A stretch of DNA of 64,000 nt from Mucor racemosus (taxonomy: Eukaryota; Mucoromycota; Mucoromycetes; Mucorales; Mucoraceae): the NCBI GenBank assembly GCA_027405735.1, contig JAPEHQ010000017.1:1178265-1242264 (forward strand), written 5' to 3'. Shown here in pieces: positions 47,662-59,754 of this stretch. The notes under the pieces are model-generated. The model was given only the letters and a program-made list of their open reading frames with translations, was not told the origin of the DNA and searched no databases. Positions within the stretch are counted from its first letter, which is position 1; every line of letters starts with the position of its first letter. Both the position numbers and the translations under genes were made by a program.

Positions 47662-50235
47662 ATTTTGTAATGATAATTAAAAAAAAAAGAAAAGAAAAGA
47701 AAAAAAAAAAAAGAATCAAATTAAACTAAAATTTCTTGTTTTATTTTCAATTGGATATAGCTTGTTATAATAACATTGTGCCTCGATCCTTTTTTATGTC
47801 TTTAAATGGAGCTTCAAAAGAGGTCTTTTTCTTCTTTATTAAAGTTACGTCTGTACTACATGCAATTAATGAACTCTGTTATCCATCATGCTGTTTGTAT
47901 ATTTACAATTATGAACATTACTGCCATTTTATTCCATTAAATTTCGATATTTACATGGATATATGACAACAAAATGTGCCATTTTGCACATGTAAATTGG
48001 TACCTGAATTTATTTAAATCCAGCGGAAATCCCATTTTTCTTGTTGTAGTATGTCTAAACTTGCAACTTTAAAATAAAAGAAGTAATTTCAACACATGCT
48101 TGTAATACAATAACAACATAAGTTTCTTTTCATTAAATTGATGTACCAGAACAATTGTTTATCGGATACGGACCTTAAATCATATTCAAAAGAAAGGAGG
48201 ATGCGTATTGTAAATTTAATAATAGTTAATATATAATGAAATGATCTGCAATGATTGTCTTTTTAAAAAATAAAGGCTTTTTTTTTTTTTTTTTTGGTAT
48301 AAAGGCAAAATGTCTTGGCTTTGTTGATAAAATCTATTGGAAGAATTTTTTAGTTTGATTAGTTACACAACGATTATCATAGTATCATGTAAATACTTTT
48401 TTTTGTTATGAATCAACGTGTAATATATGATAAATTATAGAGATATTACATGTCTATTTTATACCAAAAAATGTTACAATTGAATTTATTCTTTCCCCTG
48501 AAAAATAGATGCTCAATTTCAACTTATTATTATCTCCCCGTCCTTCATTATATAATGTACTACATGATAAAGATTCTTTTGTTTTTGTTGTCCGCTCCTA
48601 CACTAAAGTGGTTATAAAAATCTACTTGGCATCAACACTGTTTGACAAGTTGCTGTATACAAGATAACTGATATTCGCTTTCATTGAAAAGAATCAAGAG
48701 AGTCATCAGAAGCAAAAAAAAGGCGAAATATTAAAGTCCTGGGCAATACAATTCATCTTGCTCAAAAAGTCTTTCTTGTTCAAGTAAACATTTTTATATT
48801 TATCCATGTAATGTCAGCACTAGCTGCAAATATGTGTAACAGTGTAATGAGATTTCGCTACATCTTGAAAATGTCTTTCAAATGGTTGCATGCATACGAA
48901 AAAAATTCATAACAATTTCATTAAAATTGATGCGAATATGTAATGATATTGCCGGTTTTTGATGCTAGAATTGAATATGGTTTTCTTTCAATTAAGCTTT
49001 GTATTATGGCTAGCACGTTCAACTCTTTTGTCATGCACACTATAGAATTACATCATTACTTTCGTCTACTTGTATAGCAAAGAATTATCATAATAGCCAT
49101 GATTATATATTTATTTTTCTTGAAAAGAGAATTGATCTTTGATTGTCCAACATTTGATTTCTTGAAACCAGGTTTCTTTTCTCGTAGATAATAATTCACA
49201 TCAGAAGTATGTTTGCGAAACATTTGTATACTTTTTCAATGAAGAATATATCTCCTTTTTCTGACCCCCTCCAAAATTAACATCTTTGTCAAGCAAAGAA
49301 GTAATTCTAAATAGTTTCCGGATATGCTAATATGAAATGAATGAGTTATTATAATCAATTGCCATCATGTTATTAATCATGCGATAGGTTACTGATGATC
49401 TGTGCAGCTATATATATATATACATTCAATTAGCCAATTCCTCATACAATGGATAAATCACTCACTGGTATCGAATCCAGATGGTAGAATGTACTTTAAT
49501 AAAATGGCTGGTTCATCATCAGCTATTGCGCAGTAAACATTCGGATAGCTTGTTGCTTAAATATACACCTTTAAAGAATTTTAATAGCCTAACAGTTTGA
49601 AAAAGCATCTTTTCTAAATACTTGATAATTTTTTTTTTATGGTTCTTTTCAAAGAAGGCTGCCATATTTCCCTTCAAAAACCAGTTTTATCAGTAAACAC
49701 AGTGTATCATATCTATTACTCATAATTTTGAAAGAAAATACGCTCAATTATTCAATTTATTTTATTTGAAAAAAAGACTCCATGAATCACAATCATCATC
49801 CTAATGTGTATATAGATAACCTGTAAACCAGCCAGGTTAGCCACTATTTTTTTAAATGCATTACGTTTTATCAGCTTTCCATTAAGAAACGTCGTATTTC
49901 ATGTAATACCACATTATAAGCAACTTTTCAGCAAACAAAGTTTGCTCAATTAAGAGGAGAATTGTAAATATCAAATGCAATAGGTCAATCTTCTTTTGCT
50001 TGACATTTTATCTCACGCAATTGAAATCAAGTAGTGAATAATTGCTCATTAAAACTTATGCAAAGCCTTTGGTTATCACAAGAATTGATTTTAAAGCCCT
50101 TGGTATAGAACACGATCCATCTTATTACGAGGGTGTTGCTGCAAGCAACTTTATTTGTGCAGTAAATGCTGTCATAAAGTACATTACTATATTACAAATT
50201 ATTATTATTTGGCTTATCGATTCTTTTTTCTCCAC
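47662..50235. other. Intergenic, with one possible coding fragment
   Basis: An A-rich tract (about 47678-47712) lies just before the glycosyltransferase start. Most of the region is featureless. At 50050-50180 a frame reads KPLVITRIDFKALGIEHDPS and onward in protein-like style, but it has no start and no family is recognised. It may belong to the decayed gene that follows. Confidence 0.4.
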
Positions 50236-52309
50236 ATGGAATTTGTAAACTGCAATATCTGCGATAAAACATTCGAAATTGATTATTCACGTAAGGATCA
50301 TCATTGCATTTGCCATCAAGACAAGGTAACAATGACAACAAGAACTAGTAAGCATTAAATAAGCAATCTTGATTGCTATAAATGTTTTCTAATTTAAAAA
50401 ACACACAGACTAAAAAATCCCATTACAAAGAAAAGATGATGGATGTTTTCATTGCCCTTGTGAATTTCTAAGTGCAATGCCTAGAAATGTTTCTAACCAT
50501 GTCAGAAATTGTGAAAAAAAAAGTATCAACCTCGAGCAACGTCCAAATAACAATAGCCAATTTATAAATACTGTTGATGGTAATACTGATCAGTACAACA
50601 ACAACAACAACAACAGCAACAGTATCTAGAGGTTGCCAATAATTGCAACAAATTAACAACTGTTAAAAGAACAACAAGAGGAAACTCACGAAATAAACAC
50701 TGATGGAGATAAAGTTGAGGGCACTAATTTTCAAGGTGAAGATCAAATCACTCTGTTCAGTATGACCAATTTTATGAAGGAATACGTATTATGCTACTAA
50801 ATTTTCTAATATATAAAAATTACAATCATATTTTTTACAAAGATTTTGGTCTGCTCAATTATTTCAAATCAGGGATTATTATATGTGTAATGTGTCAACT
50901 GGCAATTGAACCAAAAGCTGCTTGAAATCATTCAAAAAAAAAAAAAAAAAAAAAAGGAGGGGAGGGGGGGATGGGTGGGCGTTTCTACGAAAAGAAAACT
51001 CATAACATTTCCAAGCCAAACTTTTTGGAAATGTTCATAGATGCTGGCGCGATGAATCGAGAGGATATGGGGGAGTATATCAATCCAACTGGCGAGGATT
51101 TGGATTTAATCGAAATATTGCCCATTAATGATAGACATTTATGTTCATATTACCAGGAAGTTGGAAACTCTTATGTAACACCATCACTACCAACAATGAA
51201 ATGGCATTTCAGAGTGAACCATGCATTTATCCAGGTAGATGGAAACATGTTTCTTGTAAGTTGCAGACCGTTTTCAACAATAACCGGGCCAAATATTATC
51301 GCATCAAAGTGAATATTGTTATTTGTATTATTTGAAAGTTCATATCTAATCAAAATATGCAGACCAATCATGTCCAAAATAACCTTTCTGTATCTACCCA
51401 ACAACAGCAGCAATATTTATTTACAAACTACCAGCATGTCAGGGAGATTACCCAATTGAATGATTATGGTAATGATGCAGACGTTTATAACCATAGAGAT
51501 AAATTGAACAATACGTTCATTAAACATTTTAAGCTGCAAATCTTTTATTCTGAATTTGCAACAGATGAGCTTGCGAAAATTATTGTATTTGTTTGTTTCC
51601 AAAGAAGTACACAATATTTGTTCTGCATATAATAATATCAGAAATGCGGTTTGTCAATTCTTCTCTAGAATTAACAACAAGATGCAAAATGCATCCGAAG
51701 GACACTTTTGGAGATAAAAGGTCAAGACAATGAGCAATCAAAGGCAAGTTGATATATAAAGCAATGAAAATTTTATTAGATCTTATTTTAGTCTTGTCAT
51801 CCGAGGATTGGAGCCTGGTTGCTGTTGGATATCACGAAAAAATGGATACTTTTGAAAAGGAAGAAAATCAAAAGAAGTTTATGGAAGAAACAGCATTTGT
51901 GATTGTTGCTACCTCAAGCTTCGGAATGGGAGTCAATAAAATCAATGTAAGGGTTGTGATTAATGCAGGTATTGCATACAGCGGGTTGGAATATCTTTAG
52001 ATGGCGGGTCGTGATGGGAGAGACAATGAGAAGGCGTATTGTGTTACTATAACCAACGAAAGCGACATTGAGAAATTACAATTCTATGATAAAGCTCCAA
52101 AAAGATAATAATGTACAATTTGAAATTGCTCAAAATCAATTGAAAAAGTACACTACAGTAGTGAAGGTGTGTTGCGTTAATACAGCATATGTTCATGTAC
52201 GTTATCTTATTTTGCATAACAGTAAAACTCTTGAATCTGATGTTTTGGAAGACCAGACTAATTTTTGTGAAGCACTTGCTATTTACAGTATGTCTCCATC
52301 TGTCAACAT
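50236..52309 (+). pseudogene. Decayed OrsD/RecQ-like subtelomeric gene, copy 1
   Basis: Parts in order: a C2H2-like finger CNICDKTFEIDYSRKDHHC at 50251; a second finger-like block FHCPCEFLSAMPRNVSNHVR at 50438; an OrsD-like block FYKDFGLL ... IIICVMCQLAIEPKAA at 50838; then NREDMGEYINPTG and LPTMKWHFRVNH to 51310; LNDYGNDADVYNHRDKLNN at 51450; and finally RecQ helicase motifs IV-VI, VATSSFGMGVNKINVRVVIN and, after a stop, MAGRDGRDNEKAY. The DEAH half of the helicase is missing. Breaks include TAA (50411), TGA (50923), TAA (51715), TAG (51998) and frameshifts. All but the helicase part align with 59755-62227. Telomere-linked RecQ-like helicases are known in fungi and the position fits. A CACTA-type copy cuts it at 52310. 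Confidence 0.65.
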
Positions 52310-54157
52310 CACTACGGCCAACCTGTGCTACACAAGATAATTCTGTTGTGCCCAGGTGGGCTGCAGACTGTAGCCTGAGCTGTTGTGCCCACTGAATATG
52401 GACAAAAAGATAACAAGATGCATATGGACACAACAAAAGAAACTGCACACGAGCACAATGCTAAGCCTAAATGCGAAGAATTATAGATTCTGTCCATGTG
52501 CATGACATTAATCTCATGTGTGCATAATAGTAGAATTGCCCATAAGCATATCATTATTCCTATTTGTGCATAATAATAAAATCTGACCATGAGCATAATG
52601 AGTTGATTGTATGGGCACAAATTGGTTTGTAAATGAGCACCGTACCTTTTATTAATATAGATTATTATAGATAATACAATTTAGTACATTGTTGATGTAG
52701 AGCAATACATGCAACAGTCAGTATATTTACGATTATCACCATTTGTAAATATGTTTATAGCTATAATGTTTACAGCAACAATGGTTTTTGCTTGAGCATA
52801 AGCTTAAATAACACTTACTGCTTAAATTTATATGCAAGCCAAATCTAAGATTATAGACGTTACTTTATCGCGCATAAAATTTAAACAAATTAACCTTCTT
52901 TAAACTTACTGTTTTAGTTTACAGTTGTCAACTATAAAAAGATTTGTTTTCAAATAATATAGCTACGATCAAAACTATGGTTATTAGGCAAGACATTAAA
53001 TAATTTTTTTTTTTTGTTTCTATATCATTTGAAATTTTATCACTTTTTTGGAACATTTCGTGGGTTTTTAGCCAGTTCTAGCTTTTTATTGAGTAGAAAT
53101 AAATATCATTATTGCCTTCGATTTGATCTAATAATTAAGGAATACGTCCAACGATACAGCAGTAAATAATAATGTTTGATCTCAGAATGCGAGTAAATAA
53201 AAATATCAGTCTCTAATATAGACTGCTACCTATATTAAAAGCATTAATCTCTTATGTTAGCATCCGTATTCAGATAGAAGAAAAGAATATTAGCTTAATA
53301 GTCTGATATGTCTTATCAAACGATGAATATATCCTTGGAGTATGAAGACAAAAAGAGGGAAACAATACACACAGAAAAAGATTTTCAAGGCTTTACATTA
53401 TTTAGCGCAATTAAAACCCTCATTTCGATCAATCTAAAAGCAACATTACAGCGCATGAACTATAAACTAAACAAAATAGGCAATATCTATTATCATAAAA
53501 TAAAAAATAAACATTTTTCTACCAGAAAAACCGTCTGTCATATCATACATTCATTAAAAAATTGCAAAAACGAGCCCGTAGAACGACGCCGTAATTTAGC
53601 ATAATAATAAGATTGAACGGCTAAGTCTCTTATACTATAGTATATCTAAGTTTTAAACAAAAAAGCTTTTTTTTTTTACTTTTCTTATATCTAACCATGT
53701 GCGGTCTGAAAATTCAGATTTTGTAGCGGACATTTTTCGGGGCTCATTTTATCCTTACCAACACTCATGATTTTGATCAAAAAATAGAAAAATCCAAATT
53801 TGATACCAAAATCAACGTTTAAATATACTACAATGTGAGAGAAAATTGTAGCTATAACTAATACACATTTTATAAAAGCTTAATATTAAATGTTAAGTAA
53901 TAAAAATTTGTACTTTTGCCCCAAAAACGGAATTTTGATTAAAGGATTTTCATGTAGTATTTTGCAATAAAAATGTTTGTTATTTTTTATTGAGCAAATA
54001 GAGCGCTAAATTCTGTATATGTGTATATTTTCTGTTTTTATAATTGGTAGTATAACTAACTCTAAATTTGGAAAATCAGAAAAAAAAGAATTAAAAAATG
54101 TCAAAATTGATGATCTGCACAAGAATGATTTTTTAAATTAATATTCCGCTTATAAGC
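52310..54157 (-). mobile_element. CACTA-type element, truncated second copy
   Basis: Starts CACTACGGCCAACCTGTGC at 52310 and matches the right three quarters of the 29313-33382 element in inverted orientation, without LTR C. Homology ends at TTCCGCTTATAAGCC, where the satellite begins. The far end and therefore the target duplication are missing. The frame at 53308-53604 is within this noncoding repeat. Confidence 0.7.
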
Positions 54158-57100
54158 CTGTACTCATCTTTTCGTAAATGACTACCTATTGTTACTCCCC
54201 GATTTGAAAACATGCTCCTAAAACATACTTCTAAAAAAATAGCGTACGCTATTTTTTAATTTCTCGATATTATGAGTATTGAAATTGATTTTTAAAACTT
54301 TAGAGGGCTATCTTGTATGAACATGCACCTAATTTTGAAAGGATTAGTTTTTTTAAGCATCTTTGCTTGAGAAATGCTCACCAAAGTAAAACATACTCCC
54401 AAGATTAAGTCATTTCAGATACCGTTGTCCAACATGCTCCTCAAAATACAGCGTGCTGTATTTTTTAATTTCTCGGTTCTATGAATATTGAAATTAATTT
54501 TTAAAGTGTTAAAGTGCTGTCTGATATGAACATGCACCTATATTTGAAAGGATTAGTTTTTTAAGCATCTTTGCTTCAGAAATGCTCAACAAAGTAAAAC
54601 ATACTCCCAAGATTGAGTCATTTCAGGTACCGTTGTCCCACATACTCCTCATAAAAAGACATGCTCCTCAAAATACAGTGTACTCTATTTTTTAATTTCT
54701 AGGTACTATGAGTATTGAAGTTGATTTTTAAAACTTTAAAGTGCTGTCTGGTATGAACATGCACCTATATTTGAAAGGATTGATTTTTATAAGCATCTTT
54801 GCTTGAGAAATGCCCACCAAAGCAAAACATACTCCCAAAAATTAGTCATTTCAGATACCGTTGTCCAACATACTCCTCAAAATATAGCGTGCTGTATTTT
54901 TTAATTTCTCGGTACTATGAGTATTGAAATTAATTTTTAAAACTTTAAAAAGCTGTCTGATATGAACATGCACCTGCACTCAAAAAGATTAGTTTTTTTA
55001 AGAATTTTTGCTTGAGAAATGCTCAACAAAGTAAAATATACTCCCAAGATTGAGCCATTTCAGATACCGTTGTCCAACATGCTCCTGTACTCATCTAATC
55101 GTAAATGACCCTCCATTTATGTACCCCGACCTGTACCCAACCTGTACCCAACCCGTACCCATTTTTTTAGCGAACGCTAAATCGTAAATACATTGACCAA
55201 GCAACCTTTTTAGTAAAAGAGAATCATAAAAGAAGATTAACTATACATTATAAAATCATATAAACTTAAAATGAAGTCGAAATTGGTTTTAAATCATTTA
55301 TAAATGACCAAAAAACAGACCTGTACCCCCCCCCCCATTTTTTTAGCTAAAAAATCAACACGTCGTGTTGAAATTTATATATTGAGTTAATTTGAACTTA
55401 TGATTGAGATAAATGGTCGAGGAGTATTTTCTGTAATAATATTAAGCATATACGTATACTTTCAAGTGTATATTTGTACATTTGTTCCATTATCCAGTGC
55501 ATGATTGAACATGTACATTGTAGTACAAAGGAAGAGTCATTTCAAACGCAGAATATGTACATGTACCCAACGAAGAGTCATTTCAAACGCAAAATATGTA
55601 CATGTACCCGACGAAGAGTCATTTCAAACACAGAATATGTACATGTACCTAACGAAGAGTCCTTTCAAATACTGTAACTTAAACACTATGCCTGTAACCA
55701 GTATTATGTAAATGACTATCCATACCTGTACCCATCTTTTCGTAAATGATTACCTATTGTTACTCCTCAAAAAATAGCGTACGCTATTTTTTAATTTCTT
55801 GGTACTATGAATATTGAAATTAATTTTAAAAACTTTAAAGTGCTGTCTGGTATCAACATGCACCTACATTTGAAAGGATTAGTTTTTTTAAGCATTTTTG
55901 CTTGAGATATACTCAACAAAGTGAAACATACTCCCAAGAATTAGTCATTTCAGGAACCGTTGTCCCACATACTCCTCATAAAAAGACATGCTCTTCAAAA
56001 AATAGCGTACGCTATTTTTTAATTTCTCGGTACTATGAGTATTGAAATTAACTTTTAAAACTTTAAAGTGCTGTCTGGTATGAACATGCACCTATGTATG
56101 AATGGATTAGCTTTTTTAAGCTTCTATGCTTGAGAAATGCCCACCAAAGTGAAACATACTCCCAAGAATTAGTTGTTTCAGGTACCGTTGTCCCACATAC
56201 TCCTCATAAAAAGACATGCTCCTCAAAATACAGCGTACGCTATTTTTTTATTTGTAGCTTTTTCTTTTTCTGATATTTCTTTTTAAATATTAAAATACGC
56301 ACTTCAACCCTAGTAAGGATCGATATATATAAAAGACATTAAATATTAACCTGTACTCATCTTTTCGTAAATGACTAGCTATTGTTACTCCCCGATTTGA
56401 AAACATACTCCTAAAACATACTCCTAAAAAAATAGCGTACGCTATTTTTTAATTTCTCGATATTATGAGTATTGAAATTGATTTTTAAAACTTTAGAGGG
56501 CTATCTTGTATGAACATGCACCTACTTTTGAAAAGATTAGTTTTTTTAAGCATTTTTGCTTGAGAAATGCTCAACAAAGTAAAACATACTCCCAAGAATT
56601 AATCATTTCAGATACCGTTGTCCAACATGCTCCTCAAAATACAGCGTGCTGTATTTTTTAATTTCTCGGTTCTATGAATATTGAAATTAATTTTTAAAGT
56701 GTTAAAGTGCTGTCTGATATGAACATGCACCTATATTTGAAAGGATTAGTTTTTTTAAGCATCTTTGCTTGAGAAATGCTCACCAAAGTAAAACATACTC
56801 CCAAGATTAAGTCATTTCAGATACCGTTGTCCAACATGCTCCTCAAAATACAGCGTGCTGTATTTTTTAATTTCTCGGTTCTATGAATATTGAAATTAAT
56901 TTTTAAAGTGTTAAAGTGCTGTCTGATATGAACATGCACCTATATTTGAAAGGATTAGTTTTTTTAAGCATCTTTGCTTCAGAAATGCTCAACAAAGTAA
57001 AACATACTCCCAAGATTGAGTCATTTCAGGTACCGTTGTCCCACATACTCCTCATAAAAAGACATGCTCCTCAAAATACAGTGTACTCTATTTTTTAATT

Positions 57101-57935
57101 TCTAGGTACTATGAGTATTGAAGTTGATTTTTAAAACTTTAAAGTGCTGTCTGGTATGAACATGCACCTATATTTGAAAGGATTGATTTTTATAAGCATC
57201 TTTGCTCGAGAAATGCCCACCAAAGCAAAACATACTCCCAAAAATTAGTCATTTCAGATACCGTTGTTCAACATACTCCTCAAAATATAGCGTGCTGTAT
57301 TTTTTAATTTCTCGGTACTATGAGTATTGAAATTAATTTTTAAAACTTTAAAAAGCTGTCTGATATGAACATGCACCTACACTCAAAAAGATTAGTTTTT
57401 TTAAGAATTTTTGCTTGAGAAATGCTCAACAAAGTAAAATATACTCCCAAGATTGAGCCATTTCAGATACCGTTGTCCAACATGCTCCTCAAAATACAGC
57501 GTGCTGTATTTTTTAATTTCTCGGTACTATGAATATTGAAATTAATTTTTAAAACTTTAAAGTGCTGGCTGGTATGAACATGCACCTATATTTGAAAGGA
57601 TTAGTTTTTATAAGCATCTTTGCTTGAGAAATGCTCACCAAAGTAAAACATACTCCCAAAAATTAGTCATTTCAGATACCGTTGTCGAACATACTCTTCG
57701 AAAAATAGCGTACGCTATGTTTTAATTTCTCAGTTCTATGAGTATTGCAAATAATTTTTGAAACTTTAAAGGGCTATCTAGTATTAACACGCACCTATTT
57801 TTGAAAGGATTAGGTTTTATAAGCATTTTTGCGTGAGAAATGCTCACCAAGGTAAAACATACTCCCAAAAATCAATCATTTCAGGTACCGTTGTCTCACA
57901 TACTTCTCATAAAAAGGCATGCTCTTCTATTTTTT
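54158..57935. repeat. Subtelomeric satellite, about 209-bp monomers
   Basis: The landmark CCGTTGT recurs at 54422, 54630, 54858, 55067, 55957, 56185, 56615, 56824, 57033, 57261, 57470, 57679 and 57888. Spacing is 208-209 bp, or 228 bp where an extra piece (CATACTCCTCATAAAAAGAC) is present. Each monomer holds a palindrome before TTTTTTAATTTCT and the phrase GAACATGCACCTA. Blocks begin with CTGTACTCATCTTTTCGTAA or variants (54158, 55085, 55728, 56349). The run 54422-55090 is repeated at 56824-57490 (offset about 2403), so there is higher-order duplication. Some frames stay open for 60 codons by chance; it is not coding. Confidence 0.85.
55531..55675. repeat. 41-bp tandem repeat, 3.5 units
   Basis: GAAGAGTCATTTCAAACGCA starts at 55531, 55572, 55613 and 55654. 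Each unit also holds the palindrome GGTACATGTACC-like ATATGTACATGTAC. It lies in the gap between satellite blocks. Confidence 0.85.
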
Positions 57936-58061
57936 ATTTGTAGCGTTTTCTTTTTCTGATATTTCTTTTTAAATATTAAAATACGCACTTCAACTCTAGT
58001 AAGGATCGATATATATATTATAAAGATATTACATATTAACCGACAACATATACTTTAGATT
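57936..58061 (+). promoter_or_regulatory. Upstream region of the 58-kb gene, duplicated in the satellite
   Basis: About 105 bp (TTTTATTTGTAGCGTTTTC to ACATATTAACC) closely match 56247-56350. The shared part includes AAAATACGCACTTCAA and AGTAAGGATCGATATATAT. It ends about 20 bp before the start codon at 58062, so it probably holds the core promoter. Confidence 0.5.
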
Positions 58062-59332
58062 ATGGAATCATACAGAAGAATTTTTGCTAAATTACGCGAA
58101 AAAGTAGAGGATGATCCGTTCTATAATCATGAAAACGAGGTGGAGCTCGCGTTTCAAATAATATCAGCGTTTGAAGCAATTTCTACGTGTAAGTCTGGCA
58201 TATGTTTTTTATATGAATTGAACTAAAATGGCATTAATCTACTAGATACTGTAGGAATACAGTTAAAAAATGATATTGTTGACGCATTTAGAGAGATACA
58301 AAATGATATGAACAAAGAAGCTACTTCAGTTATTAGTATCGAAGAAAGTGATGAAGATGTCTTTGAAATTCCAGAACTTGCAATGATGAGACCAATACAA
58401 GGGATGGAAGAGGATGAAGAGCAAAGTATAGTTGAAGATGATGGCAACGATATCATTGTAACTCATGAACGAACATTGAAAAGACCTAGAAAAAGAGTTC
58501 AAAATAAAAATAAAAAGCAACATATCAACATGGGCTGGATTAAAAACAGACTATCAAATCATGCATATGAAAGTAAGCATATATAACATTGCTCAACTCT
58601 ACATGTGTCTCATCCACAATTCTATTTAGACTTTCATTTGTTTTTTGGAGATGAGGAGAAATTAAGAAAAGTCGTAAAGGAAAGGTTTACTTTAATCCTT
58701 CAAGCCAGTAATAGCTTAGAAAATAGAGATGTTGCTAATATAGTGGATCTTCAAGGAATACCCATTGATTTGCAGGATGCAATTGTTTGCTATTTGGATG
58801 CCACAACTAAAAAGACTACCGAAAATTTTAGAGCATACAGCATTGCAAAAACAATAGCAGATAAGGTGGATAACGCTAATAGTGGATTCGACACATTAGA
58901 GAGTAAAAGAAAGCAGATCAAGCATATTTATGCAATATTGAGAAGTACTAAAAATGCATTGCTGCTAAAGAAATACATAGCAACTTAACACTATTGATAT
59001 GATAGAATCTTTCAAAACCCCAGGTGAAGGAACTAATTTTGGTCTGCATTGCAAAAAGTGTAAGATACTGGCTGATAGAGTGGGATTGTTTGCTTTGGTA
59101 ATTCCAGAAGTGTTTTCAAAAGATTTTATTTTAAAGGTAACGAAGGGTGTATGGATTTATGATGATGGAATGAGATATACGAGCACTCATTATTTTGTTT
59201 TCTCTTTTTTATAAGAATGTCAACGAGGAAAATGTAGAGAACATCTATAATGTAGCAGAAAGTCAATTAGCTGATAAGCTAATGGATGCTGCAATTGTAG
59301 ATGGTATATATGTTATAGAAGGAGAAGAATAA
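58062..59332 (+). CDS. Subtelomeric multi-exon gene of unknown function
   Basis: Exons 58062-58188, 58246-58572, then 58630 to about 58865 or beyond, about 58981-59136, and 59216-59332. The introns at 58189-58245, 58573-58629 and 59137-59215 have good GT-AG ends (GTAAGT, GTAAGC, GTAACG) and phases agree. The join between exons 3 and 4 is uncertain: either an intron with weak donor GTGGAT (58866-58980) or a frameshift, as exon 3 otherwise stops at 58986. It starts MESYRRIFAKLREKVEDDPF, has an acidic middle (EESDEDVFEIPE), a basic patch (LKRPRKRVQNKNKK, likely nuclear), and a helical part (LFFGDEEKLRKVVKERF). Exon 4 has a CKKCKI pair. It ends DAAIVDGIYVIEGEE. No family recognised. It sits between satellite and an OrsD-like gene, so it may be a subtelomeric family member. 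Good splice signals argue for recent function. Confidence 0.55.
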
Positions 59333-59754
59333 AATAAACAATATGTAAAGTAGTGGTATACTGCTGGGTGATGATGATTGAAATACGTTTTTGTTTGATG
59401 GATTTTAAAAGGATAGAAGAGGAATTGATGGATGATATTATTATACTTGAGAATCATTTATTACATTAGCTGTTGTAGTAGGAAACAGTTTATTTATTGA
59501 TGTTAGAATATAGTTTGATGGTTTAGTTTAAATTTCTTTGAGATAAAAATACTTGAACAAAAAGCCAACAAGGACAAGATAGTTATATATGACATACTTT
59601 GAGTTCTTTGAAAAGAGCCATTCATCAAATAAATCGTTGTTTGTAGGACAATCAACACTGAAATTATGGGAAATAGGATTATTACTGTTGCGAAAGTATT
59701 GATTTAAACTTTTTCTTTAAAAAATAAAACACATATGAAAGTCTTCAATTATTT
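59333..59754. other. Spacer between subtelomeric genes
   Basis: Probably the 3' UTR of the 58-kb gene and the 5' part of the next one. No first-finger exon matching the one at 50251 was found here. Confidence 0.35.

Noticed and set aside
53308..53604. 98-codon open frame
   Set aside because: Lies within the CACTA-type repeat and is not preserved in the paralogue around 31080-31400.
54158..57935. CRISPR-like array
   Set aside because: Monomers of about 209 bp in head-to-tail array without unique spacers, in a eukaryote; it is satellite DNA.
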